Positions 1-6,309 of a stretch of DNA of 6,309 nucleotides are shown here, one piece after another. Position numbers and translations under genes: made by a program. The stretch comes from Candidatus Brocadiaceae bacterium (GTDB taxonomy: Bacteria; Planctomycetota; Brocadiia; SM23-32), in NCBI GenBank assembly GCA_003567495.1, contig PWZK01000092.1, forward strand, positions 1 through 6,309. The letters run 5' to 3'. The notes below the pieces were generated by a model that worked only from the letters and a program-made list of their open reading frames with translations, was not told the DNA's origin and ran no database searches. Every line of letters starts with the position of its first letter. The stretch's first letter is position 1.

Positions 1-1195
1 CGATCATCGGCTCGGTAAACCGATAATCCGGCCCCGCTACGGATAACAGACGTCCGTGATCGTCGAAAAGCAACCGGCCGTGTCTGACCAGGCTCTGAAG
101 CGAACCGTATATGATTCTCTCATAGTTTATGTCCGTGTATCTGTGTAATCCCCAGTCCGGCACATCCTCTTCATCAAGGTCGACATCCAGCAACTCTTCG
201 ACGCTCATCCCGCCGGCTCTGAGCCTCCGCCTGCGGTCTCGGTCCCTGTATGCCGCCGCAACCCTCCCGCCCAGGTTTGCCCAGTATATGGCATGGGAAA
301 AAGGATTTCGCCAGTCCAGAGGCCCATACCTGTCCATCATATCAAGCATAACTTCGGGGGTAAGTTTCAGATTCTCTCTGAGAATAAACGCCCTGGCAAA
401 AGCAACTATTTGATCCATTATATCCCGATTAGCATCCGCTTCCATCAGTTTCACCGCATCCTCCGGGGCAAGGCCGGGATTGTGCAGATACCGGAAAATC
501 TGCATCCCGCCGCCATCCCCCTCCCGCAGCGGGTCAAAGCCGACGGCGATCAAACTTTCATAAAACTCCCGCACCTCTTCGTCCTGGAGCAATACATCCC
601 GCCTGCCGGGAGCATTTGCCAGAGCTTTCAGCACCTCCGGTGAACCGCTCCCGCCGAGCACCTCGTGCATCTTTTCGCCCAACCGCTGCTTATAATAAAA
701 ATGTGCATCATCAATGTCGCCGCCGACCTTGTGCATGTATTTATAGGCGAGCGAAAAATACAGCTCCGGTTCCTCCGGATTAACCGGTATGGCCTGATCT
801 CTGAGCAGCTCTATACCCTGCCTTACCCAGGGCCAGCGATCTTCCACCGGAAGCTGCGGAGTTATATTATATGCCATGTTCCAGGCGTTGTAGTCCCAGA
901 CCTTCGGAAAACGCGGCGCCAATCTGCAGGCCAGATCTGCAAGCTGGGCTATTTCAAAAAACCTGCCTTCGCGCTTAAGACTCTCCATACGAATCCAGAT
1001 GACGTTGATCGCGATTCCCCTGAATGCGCCGAGAGCCGTTGTAAACAGTACCATATCCGGTCCAAGCCCGGCTACAGGATCGCTGGTAAGGTCGCTGCGT
1101 ATCTGTTCCTCATGAAGCGGCGCCACCAGCGTGCCTGCAACGGCCAAAAATGCCAGAGCGACGGCCAGGATCAGATGTTTTCGAATAATATTCAT
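1..1195 (-). CDS. Membrane-anchored helical (TPR-like) protein of unknown function, 3' end cut off
   Basis: The frame is open from ATG at 1195 to the left edge: 398 complete codons and no stop, so the C-terminus is missing. Residues about 7-27 form one hydrophobic segment after a basic start (MNIIRKH), with no clear signal-peptidase site, so a signal anchor with the rest outside the cytoplasm is likely. Residues about 45-180 are helical and TPR-like: a conserved-looking core at 53-111 (GAFRG, FFEIAQLADL, RLAPRFPKVWDYNAWNMAYN) and a helix pair at 120-175. Further blocks are at 294-310 (DWRNPFSHAIYWANLGG) and 354-378 (around TDINYERIIYGSL). From memory, proteins with this pattern occur beside ABC-2 exporter genes in Planctomycetota and relatives; none has a function I know. 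The start lies 18 nt after the permease stop and has no good Shine-Dalgarno sequence; the nearest in-frame upstream codon signal is the permease TGA itself. An accessory role with the exporter is inferred from position only. Confidence 0.85.
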   Translation of the reverse strand, partial: MNIIRKHLILAVALAFLAVAGTLVAPLHEEQIRSDLTSDPVAGLGPDMVLFTTALGAFRGIAINVIWIRMESLKREGRFFEIAQLADLACRLAPRFPKVWDYNAWNMAYNITPQLPVEDRWPWVRQGIELLRDQAIPVNPEEPELYFSLAYKYMHKVGGDIDDAHFYYKQRLGEKMHEVLGGSGSPEVLKALANAPGRRDVLLQDEEVREFYESLIAVGFDPLREGDGGGMQIFRYLHNPGLAPEDAVKLMEADANRDIMDQIVAFARAFILRENLKLTPEVMLDMMDRYGPLDWRNPFSHAIYWANLGGRVAAAYRDRDRRRRLRAGGMSVEELLDVDLDEEDVPDWGLHRYTDINYERIIYGSLQSLVRHGRLLFDDHGRLLSVAGPDYRFTEPMI

Positions 1196-1213
1196 ATTAA
1201 ATTTTATGTGTTC

Positions 1214-2890
1214 TCAAACGATTATTTTGGCCAGTTCTCGCCTACAGTAAAAATATACTGCAAGAAGCATTGCGACGCCGCCCTGAAGGAAAATCATGAT
1301 GGAGGCCGCAGTGGCAGTATATCCCAGACCGACCAGCCGGCCGTTTGCGACGCGTTCTATCGGACTGAAACGGCCGAATTGCGGCAAAATCACCGTGATC
1401 CACCTGAGCACTTGAGAAAGCCCTTCTCTGATCCAGAACCCTATGCCGGACGCCCCTTCCGCCGGCCCGGAGCCCAGCGCGTGCTCTACCACCCACGGGC
1501 CGAGCAGCCCTATCACCAAAACAGATACAACACAGAAACTCGCCACCGGGAAAGAAAACATTGCGCCGAGCATTATTGAAAGCGCTGCCAGCAATATAAT
1601 ATGAGCAAGCACGATCGTTACCGAACGATAAAAATTAAGTGTGAAACCGCCGACCTCCTGCATCACTTCTATTCCCCCCTCATGGGCGAACAAAACCCCG
1701 GTATCGGAGCAGGTATTATAATATGCAAGGCGCAGTACGCCGTTCCGATCGATCATCCGCGGGCTAACAGCTATCTCCTGAAACACGCCGGGCGCAAGCT
1801 GATGCTCGTATTCGCCCACCAGTCTCATACTGTCGTCGTTTTCAGAAACGTCGGGGCGGGGGTGGAAAAAAAGCCACACTCCCGGACACAGATGGTCCGC
1901 ATCCGGGTTCGTTTTGTGCGGCATTGCACGGATATAAAGCGGCTGCCTGGAACCCCTGTCAAGGCCCGAAAATTCAAACCGCGCCACGCCGTTCGGCACA
2001 GCCGTAGCTCGCCTTCGTATAGCCTCGGCTCTGAGCTCTTTGCGCGCACCGGCCTCATCGGCCGCTGTTGCAATCTCGCCGCGCTCCCTCTTCTCCTCTA
2101 TCCTCGTCTCCACATATGCTCCGGTATCGGGCGTGGAAGGCATTACGGTACGGCGTGCCACCATCACCTCGTTCCTGACGCGCGCCAGCTCTCTGTCTTC
2201 TTCTGCGGTCTCCCAGGATTCCCGTCCCTCCACCACACGCGGATGTACCATATACTGCACTATGCCGAATACGGCGCCCGACATTAAAAAAAGCAACACA
2301 CCGCAAAGTATGGTAACGCCCGCCAGCTTGCCAAAGAGAAACTGCCACCTGAAAAGCGGTTTTGTATCGGTAATATGCACCTGTTTTTTGGTTATCTCGC
2401 TGCACACCGAGGCCGTGCATACAAAAATCGCCAGTACGGACAGCAGCATCTCGGCAAGCGCCAGACTATAGGTAAGCACTATTTGCACCTGACTTTTAAG
2501 GCTGCCTTCCGTGCGGAGTATAAAAGGGAGCGAAGGCATCAAAACCACAAAAAAAAGCAGTAATATAATAACGGCTTTCCGGTTCAAAGCTTCCAATATC
2601 ATCTTGCGCGCTACAGCCCAGATGTTGCGTCTGCATCTGAAAAAAATCAGGAAAATAAACAATCCGCCAACTACACATACCGAACCGGCCAGGGCACCCC
2701 GGTAATCTTCCCTTATCAGTGCGAGAAAAGTATCAAAGTCCGAGACCGCTCCCCCCAGCCATGAATAAACGCTCGCGGCGGTCATGACCAGAAGCGGGGC
2801 CAGACAGAGCAAAAACAAAACAAACAGCAGCTCCGGAGCCCACCTCAGAAGAGATCTGAACGGAGACTTTATTATGGATTTAAGCTGCAT
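1214..2890 (-). CDS. ABC-2 type transporter permease with large extracytoplasmic insert
   Basis: This 558-residue integral membrane protein is the likely channel-forming half of an ABC exporter whose ATPase is encoded 38 nt upstream. Hydrophobic segments are near residues 20-40, 66-85, 105-124, 138-160, 190-213, 423-445, 447-467 and 523-547, with a weaker one at 490-503. The stretch MILEALNRKAVIILLLFFVV (97-116) resembles the usual N-terminal start of ABC-2 permeases, so residues 1-95, with two membrane segments, are an extension. Residues about 214-420 form a roughly 200-residue hydrophilic loop: a charged, probably helical part (220-300, rich in E and R), then a likely beta-rich part (300-400). 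The loop is expected on the extracytoplasmic side. An in-frame TGA two codons before the ATG rules out a longer start. The Shine-Dalgarno is weak (CAGG around 2901-2904). Substrate is unknown; drugs, lipids, polysaccharide or a protein would all fit this family. Confidence 0.88.
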   Translation of the reverse strand: MQLKSIIKSPFRSLLRWAPELLFVLFLLCLAPLLVMTAASVYSWLGGAVSDFDTFLALIREDYRGALAGSVCVVGGLFIFLIFFRCRRNIWAVARKMILEALNRKAVIILLLFFVVLMPSLPFILRTEGSLKSQVQIVLTYSLALAEMLLSVLAIFVCTASVCSEITKKQVHITDTKPLFRWQFLFGKLAGVTILCGVLLFLMSGAVFGIVQYMVHPRVVEGRESWETAEEDRELARVRNEVMVARRTVMPSTPDTGAYVETRIEEKRERGEIATAADEAGARKELRAEAIRRRATAVPNGVARFEFSGLDRGSRQPLYIRAMPHKTNPDADHLCPGVWLFFHPRPDVSENDDSMRLVGEYEHQLAPGVFQEIAVSPRMIDRNGVLRLAYYNTCSDTGVLFAHEGGIEVMQEVGGFTLNFYRSVTIVLAHIILLAALSIMLGAMFSFPVASFCVVSVLVIGLLGPWVVEHALGSGPAEGASGIGFWIREGLSQVLRWITVILPQFGRFSPIERVANGRLVGLGYTATAASIMIFLQGGVAMLLAVYFYCRRELAKIIV

Positions 2891-2928
2891 ATTTCATAAA
2901 CCTGAAAATTTAAGCTGAGTGTGGCAAA

Positions 2929-4155
2929 TCAACTTTCATCGTCCTTTTTCTCTTCTTTTTCATGTTTTTTCCCTTTCTTCACCAGATCCTCGAGAAGATC
3001 GTGACGAACACCACCCTCCTCGGGCGATAACGGCGCCGAACCATCGTCCTGGGTTTCGGACTCTCCGTCCACCTTAGTCGCTTTTTGGGCCGACAATCGT
3101 TCAATCAGTTCAAAATCCTCGCTTTCTTCAGCCGGCGCGGCGACGGCCTCCTCCGTGTCTTCTTGAACCGGCTTTTCAACACGCTTTTTGCCTGCTTGAG
3201 TCAGGTCCTCTATGATCTTTTCAGGCGAGCCCGCATCCGCCCCCGCCGAAAGGAACTCGGCGGCTCCGGTGCCGCTCTCGGCGCCCGCAGTGACGACTTT
3301 TTCTCTTTTAGCCTGTTCCACGACACCGAGGAAAAAATCCTCGAGACGCCGCTCGGAAGTGCCAATCTCCACATCATCGTCCTCAGGCACGTATTTCTTT
3401 ATGGTCTTCTTCAGCTCTTCCAGGCCTTCAGGCGGCAGCGACGGCACGCGCACCTGCATCCTTCCGTCCTCGGAAAGCAACTGGCCCACCCGGCCGCAAG
3501 TGCGCATCTTACCGCCGTAGAGAACAGCTATACGATCGCATACCTGCTCCACATCGGACAGCAAATGACTGCAAAGAAAAATGGTTTTGCCCCGTTCCCT
3601 GAGAGTTACTATCAGTTCTTTCATCTCTCTTGCGCCGATCGGGTCGAGACCGGTGGTAGGTTCGTCCAGGATAAGCAGGTCGGGATCATTGATCAGAGCC
3701 TGCGCAAGTCCGATTCGCCGTGCCATACCTTTGGAAAACTCTCCTATAGCCCTGTTTCGCGCCCTTCCGAGTCCCACCATGTCAATAAGAGCTTCGGTTC
3801 GCCTGCGTCTTTCCGGGCGCGAGAGCCCGAAAAGCCTGCCAAAAAAGTCAAGCGTTTCGCGCGCATTCAGATAATCGTAAAGGTGCGATTCTTCGGGCAT
3901 ATACCCGATCCGTTCCTTCACATCAACCTGGCGGGGGTCGGCCCCGAAAACCCTGACAACGCCGCGGGTGGGAAAAAGAAGACCGAGCAGCAACTTGACT
4001 GTGGTAGTCTTCCCCGAACCGTTGGGCCCGAGCAGCCCGAAAACCTCGCCGCGGTGTACATCAAGGTTAAGCGAGTCCAGAGCACGAACATGCCCTCTGC
4101 CCCAAAAATCCTTGTAATTTTTTGTCAGCTCGAGTGTCTGTATAATAGGTTGCAT
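2929..4155 (-). CDS. ABC-2 type transporter ATP-binding protein with long charged C-terminal tail
   Basis: This 408-residue cytoplasmic ATPase should power the permease encoded directly downstream. All nucleotide-binding motifs are intact: Walker A GPNGSGKT (43-50), the Q-loop region YMPEES (85-90, with E in place of Q as in many CcmA/DrrA-like exporter ATPases), signature FSKGMARRIG (140-149), Walker B LLILDEP (160-166), D-loop GLD (169-171) and H-loop H197. Residues 1-225 are the ATPase domain, and about 233-285 match the small C-terminal region usual in this family. Residues about 286-408 are an extra tail, rich in E, K, A and D, predicted disordered, with three similar short amphipathic motifs at 312-325, 347-361 and 384-400. 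In-frame TAA and TGA lie just before the ATG, which fixes the start, and a GGTGAT ribosome site precedes it. It follows the P-type ATPase stop by 35 nt. The motifs make the function class secure; the transported substrate is not indicated. Confidence 0.95.
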   Translation of the reverse strand: MQPIIQTLELTKNYKDFWGRGHVRALDSLNLDVHRGEVFGLLGPNGSGKTTTVKLLLGLLFPTRGVVRVFGADPRQVDVKERIGYMPEESHLYDYLNARETLDFFGRLFGLSRPERRRRTEALIDMVGLGRARNRAIGEFSKGMARRIGLAQALINDPDLLILDEPTTGLDPIGAREMKELIVTLRERGKTIFLCSHLLSDVEQVCDRIAVLYGGKMRTCGRVGQLLSEDGRMQVRVPSLPPEGLEELKKTIKKYVPEDDDVEIGTSERRLEDFFLGVVEQAKREKVVTAGAESGTGAAEFLSAGADAGSPEKIIEDLTQAGKKRVEKPVQEDTEEAVAAPAEESEDFELIERLSAQKATKVDGESETQDDGSAPLSPEEGGVRHDLLEDLVKKGKKHEKEEKKDDES

Positions 4156-4160
4156 ATATT

Positions 4161-4166
4161 ATCACC
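4161..4166 (-). promoter_or_regulatory. Ribosome binding site of the ABC ATP-binding protein
   Basis: GGTGAT on the minus strand is complementary to the GAUCACC part of the usual bacterial 16S rRNA 3' end and lies 5 nt before the ATG at 4155. Its TGA and the following TAA are in frame with the gene, so no longer start is possible. Confidence 0.6.
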
Positions 4167-4190
4167 AAAGTGTGTATATCCGGCAGCACA

Positions 4191-6161
4191 TTAAACCGCA
4201 GCCGGCTCCGGCGCGGCCTGCGGGCCGCCTTCCGCCTCGGCCGCCTCGGCCTGTGTTTTTGCTTCTTCAAACCGCACCAGTCTGGCGCTGTTGAATATGA
4301 CTATAAAAGAACTTATATTATGCAGCACAGCCGCGGCAATTGGGCCAAAATAGCCAAATCCGGCCAACCCGGAGCCCACGACAACAAACGCACCCCCGAT
4401 CAGAAGGTTCTGAGTGATAAGCGATCTTAATTTCCGGGAAAGCGATACCAGCATCGGGAGCCGCTCAAGATCGTTGTTAAGAAGCGCTATAGACGCACTG
4501 CTGATTGCAACGTCGCTGCCCGCAGCGCCCATTGCAATCCCGAGATTACCGGCCGCCAGTGCAGGCGCATCGTTTACCCCGTCGCCGACCACCGCCACCG
4601 TATGGCCCTCTTTCTGCATGTTTTCAACCAGACGCAGCTTTTGCTCGGGCAGACATTCCGCCTGAACGTCGGTGCAGCCAAGCTCGCGGGCCACTTTTTT
4701 CGCCACACTCCACCTGTCCCCGGTTAGCATTGTAAGGCGCTCCATCCCCATTTCTTTCAGCATTGAAGTGGCGTGCTGCGCCTCCTCGCGCGCTCTGTCC
4801 TCCAGCCCTATCCAGCCGAGACACCGGCCGTCACTGGCGACGTAAAGCAGGCTGAGGCCGGCGACCTGTTCCTGATGCTCATCGGTCTCCGCCATCGCCA
4901 TATCAACGCCCTGTTCCCGGAGCCATGAGGACCTCCCGACAATAACCTCGGCGCCGTCGACCGTGCCCTTCACGCCTTTTCCGGCCGCCTCCTTCAGGTT
5001 TTCCGCTTTGCCCGGCCTGATGTTGGCCTTGTGCGCTATTGCGGTAACCGCCTTTGCCACCGGATGCCGTGAATCCTGTTCCAGGCCGGCGGCCGCGCGC
5101 AGCAGCTCCGTGCCTTCCTCTTCTTCGAGCGGGTTGAGGCTGGTAACGGTCAGCTCCCCGGTGGTCAGCGTGCCGGTTTTATCAAAAACGATGGCTGTCA
5201 GATCGCCGGCCAGCTCCAGGTGCGTTACATTTTTGACCAAAATTCCCAGCCGCGCCGCTGCGGTAAGCCCGGCCACCATCGCGGTGGGCGTAGCCAGCAC
5301 GAAAGCGCAGGGACAGGCTATGACAAGCACGGTTATGACTCTGTGTGGATCCCTTGTAAACACACCCACAATTGCAGCCAGCATAAGTATCACCGGAGTG
5401 TACCACTGAGCGTATTTGTCTATAATCTGCATCAGCCTTGTCTTGGTGCCCTCGGCCTCAAGGATGAGATTCTTTACCTTCCCGAGCGTGGTGTCTTCAC
5501 CGGTGCTTTCCACCTCCACTTCCATTGCACCTGTGAGGTTGTGGGTTCCGGCAAACACCTCGTCGCCCGGCATCTTGTCGGCCGGCAGTGACTCGCCGGT
5601 AATGGTTGCCTCGTTGATGGCGGTATGACCGCTTATTATCTTTCCGTCGGCGGGCACGCGATCGCCCGGTCTGAGCCTTATACGGTCGCCCGGCTTCAGC
5701 TGCGAGACCTCCACTACTTCGCCGCTGATGAGCTCCGCCTTACTCGGCTGAAAACGCATGAGTTTTTCCACGGATTCCCTCGCCCCGGCGGCGGTCTGCT
5801 CCTCGATCAATGTGGCGATAAGCATAAAAAACGCAACAATACCGGCAACCCTGTAATCCGCAAGCACAAAGGCAGCAAGAACGGCAACGGCCACCAGCGT
5901 GGACATGTGCATGCGCCCCCGGCTCATCTCCTTGAACCCGCCGATCATGATGGGCAGCCCGACTATCAGCGCTCCTATCAACGCGCTTATAGACCCTATC
6001 TCCGGCTGCTCGGAGAAGAAAAAATGATCCGCTATGAAACTGTTGAGTATGAGCAGCCCGCCTATAAGTGTTATAACCAAACGCGTCTGCAGGGATCCTA
6101 CGTTCTGGTGGTCGCAGGCGGAACTGTGTGCCTGGATTTGGTCATTGGCGTGCTGTGACAT
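4191..6161 (-). CDS. Heavy-metal translocating P1B-type ATPase
   Basis: This inner-membrane pump of 656 residues uses ATP, through an aspartyl-phosphate intermediate, to move a metal cation. Motifs from the ATG at 6161: actuator TGES (188-191), membrane metal site CPC (283-285), phosphorylation DKTGTLT (327-333, D327), the P1B-specific HP (366-367), MLTGD (478-482) and hinge GDGVND (526-531). About eight membrane segments: near 27-47, 57-75, 84-101, 104-120, 253-270, 274-296, 580-601 and 603-625. There is no N-terminal GMTCxxC metal-binding domain, only a 26-residue tail with H4, H12, C16 and H18. The last membrane segment carries HNISS (614-618), not the aspartate-containing signature usual in Zn/Cd pumps, so the metal cannot be named; Cu, Zn, Mn or Co are possible. 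The C-terminal 25 residues are Ala/Glu-rich low complexity. A TTG at 6206 would add 15 residues but lies in the palindrome; the ATG has a strong ribosome site. First gene of the likely operon. Confidence 0.95.
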   Translation of the reverse strand: MSQHANDQIQAHSSACDHQNVGSLQTRLVITLIGGLLILNSFIADHFFFSEQPEIGSISALIGALIVGLPIMIGGFKEMSRGRMHMSTLVAVAVLAAFVLADYRVAGIVAFFMLIATLIEEQTAAGARESVEKLMRFQPSKAELISGEVVEVSQLKPGDRIRLRPGDRVPADGKIISGHTAINEATITGESLPADKMPGDEVFAGTHNLTGAMEVEVESTGEDTTLGKVKNLILEAEGTKTRLMQIIDKYAQWYTPVILMLAAIVGVFTRDPHRVITVLVIACPCAFVLATPTAMVAGLTAAARLGILVKNVTHLELAGDLTAIVFDKTGTLTTGELTVTSLNPLEEEEGTELLRAAAGLEQDSRHPVAKAVTAIAHKANIRPGKAENLKEAAGKGVKGTVDGAEVIVGRSSWLREQGVDMAMAETDEHQEQVAGLSLLYVASDGRCLGWIGLEDRAREEAQHATSMLKEMGMERLTMLTGDRWSVAKKVARELGCTDVQAECLPEQKLRLVENMQKEGHTVAVVGDGVNDAPALAAGNLGIAMGAAGSDVAISSASIALLNNDLERLPMLVSLSRKLRSLITQNLLIGGAFVVVGSGLAGFGYFGPIAAAVLHNISSFIVIFNSARLVRFEEAKTQAEAAEAEGGPQAAPEPAAV

Positions 6162-6170
6162 GTTGTTCTT

Positions 6171-6175
6171 CCCCT
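6171..6175 (-). promoter_or_regulatory. Ribosome binding site of the P-type ATPase (decides the start)
   Basis: AGGGG, read on the minus strand and followed by AAG, ends 9 nt before the ATG at 6161. This is the best Shine-Dalgarno match in the window. It sits inside the longer reading that would begin at TTG 6206, which favours ATG 6161 as the true start. Confidence 0.75.
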
Positions 6176-6193
6176 GTTTAATGTTGTCAGTGT

Positions 6194-6227
6194 TAATTCT
6201 TTTCAAAAACGAACTTGAAAAGAATTA
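6194..6227. promoter_or_regulatory. Perfect 13-bp inverted repeat in the leader of the P-type ATPase gene (candidate operator)
   Basis: TAATTCTTTTCAA (6194-6206) is exactly reverse-complementary to TTGAAAAGAATTA (6215-6227), with an 8-nt loop AAACGAAC between. Beyond the arms, 6191-6193 and 6228-6230 could add one more pair and two G-T wobbles in RNA. It lies 33 nt upstream of the ATPase ATG. The stem is AT-rich and no U-run follows on the minus strand, so it does not look like a factor-independent terminator. A binding site for a dimeric, perhaps metal-responsive, repressor is the simplest reading; a 5'-leader RNA hairpin is the alternative. The inverted repeat is seen directly; its role is inferred. 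Confidence 0.6.
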
Positions 6228-6232
6228 GTATA
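6227..6232 (-). promoter_or_regulatory. Candidate -10 box for the P-type ATPase / ABC operon
   Basis: Read on the minus strand this is TATACT, five of six matches to the sigma70-type TATAAT. A start of transcription about 7 nt downstream would fall within the inverted repeat, where a bound repressor could block it. No recognisable -35 hexamer exists: at 17-bp spacing the position (6250-6255) reads AGCCGA, inside the tandem array. This is therefore a weak, position-supported guess. Confidence 0.3.
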
Positions 6233-6309
6233 ACGGCTACGGCTACGGCTCGGCTACGGCTACGGCTACGGCTCGGCTACGGCTCGGCTACGGCTACGGC
6301 TACGGCTAC
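6233..6309. repeat. Tandem array of mixed 6-bp (ACGGCT) and 5-bp (CGGCT) units, reaching the window edge
   Basis: There are thirteen complete consecutive units with no substitutions, then AC at the edge. In order their lengths are 6,6,6,5,6,6,6,5,6,5,6,6,6; the 5-bp units start at 6251, 6274 and 6285 and differ only by loss of the leading A. The array begins one base beyond the candidate -10 box and ends only because the window ends. No start codon precedes it on the plus strand, and the 5-bp units shift the reading frame, so it is not convincing coding sequence. It resembles a slippage-prone simple sequence repeat, and could also mark a contig end in a draft assembly. Confidence 0.9.

Noticed and set aside
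1196..1216. The permease TGA is in frame with the next gene, with no other stop between, which could suggest stop readthrough or a split fusion gene
   Set aside because: The shared frame has a one-in-three chance, the downstream gene has its own start followed by a typical signal anchor, and no readthrough signal is visible.
665..1579. Open frame of 304 codons on the plus strand
   Set aside because: It spans antisense parts of two different minus-strand genes and their junction, and its product is rich in Arg, His and Cys without domain-like pattern.
3085..4194. Long open frame of 369 codons on the plus strand across the ABC ATPase gene
   Set aside because: It is exactly antisense to a gene with all ABC ATPase motifs, and its translation has no recognisable domain and looks like a shadow of the GC-rich coding strand.
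6162..6206. N-terminal extension of the P-type ATPase from a TTG start at 6206
   Set aside because: The TTG lies in the inverted repeat, has no ribosome site, and the extension contains the strong AGGGG site of the ATG at 6161.
6194..6227. The inverted repeat as a factor-independent terminator of an upstream gene
   Set aside because: The stem is AT-rich and is not followed by a T-run on either strand.
6233..6309. The repeat array as a CRISPR array or as a Gly-Tyr repeat protein
   Set aside because: There are no spacers between the units, and the 5-bp units break any frame; no start codon or ribosome site precedes it.

Overview
The window looks like a chromosomal piece of a bacterium of the Planctomycetota, probably the Phycisphaerae/Sedimentisphaerae side of the PVC superphylum. 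This is inferred from protein style only: an anchored hypothetical with an 'LAPRFPKVWDYNAWNMAYNI'-type core, an ABC ATPase with a long charged C-terminal tail, and an ABC-2 permease with a large extracytoplasmic insert. No rRNA or other taxonomic marker is present. Base composition is moderately GC-rich in the genes and AT-rich in the short spacers.

All four real genes lie on the minus strand, so the window reads right to left. From the right edge: a tandem array of ACGGCT/CGGCT units (6233-6309, running off the window); a candidate -10 box beside it (6227-6232); a perfect 13-bp inverted repeat (6194-6227); a heavy-metal P1B-type ATPase (4191-6161); an ABC-2 type ATP-binding protein (2929-4155); an ABC-2 permease (1214-2890); and a membrane-anchored helical protein of unknown function, cut by the left edge (1-1195). 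The intergenic gaps are 35, 38 and 18 nt, with no terminator-like hairpin plus U-run, so the four genes plausibly form one transcription unit. No RNA gene, insertion sequence or CRISPR array was seen, and no gene-free stretch exceeds about 150 bases.

Functionally, the P-type ATPase should move a metal cation across the inner membrane. The ATPase and permease form the two halves of an ABC-2 exporter of unknown substrate. The anchored protein is most simply read as an accessory partner of that exporter, because it directly follows the permease. Whether the metal pump works with the exporter or is only adjacent cannot be decided from sequence.

No clearly new biological system is demonstrated. 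The most unusual parts are the mixed 6/5-bp tandem array abutting the likely promoter, the perfect palindrome in the leader, the three degenerate motifs in the ABC ATPase tail, and the exporter's uncharacterised partner protein.
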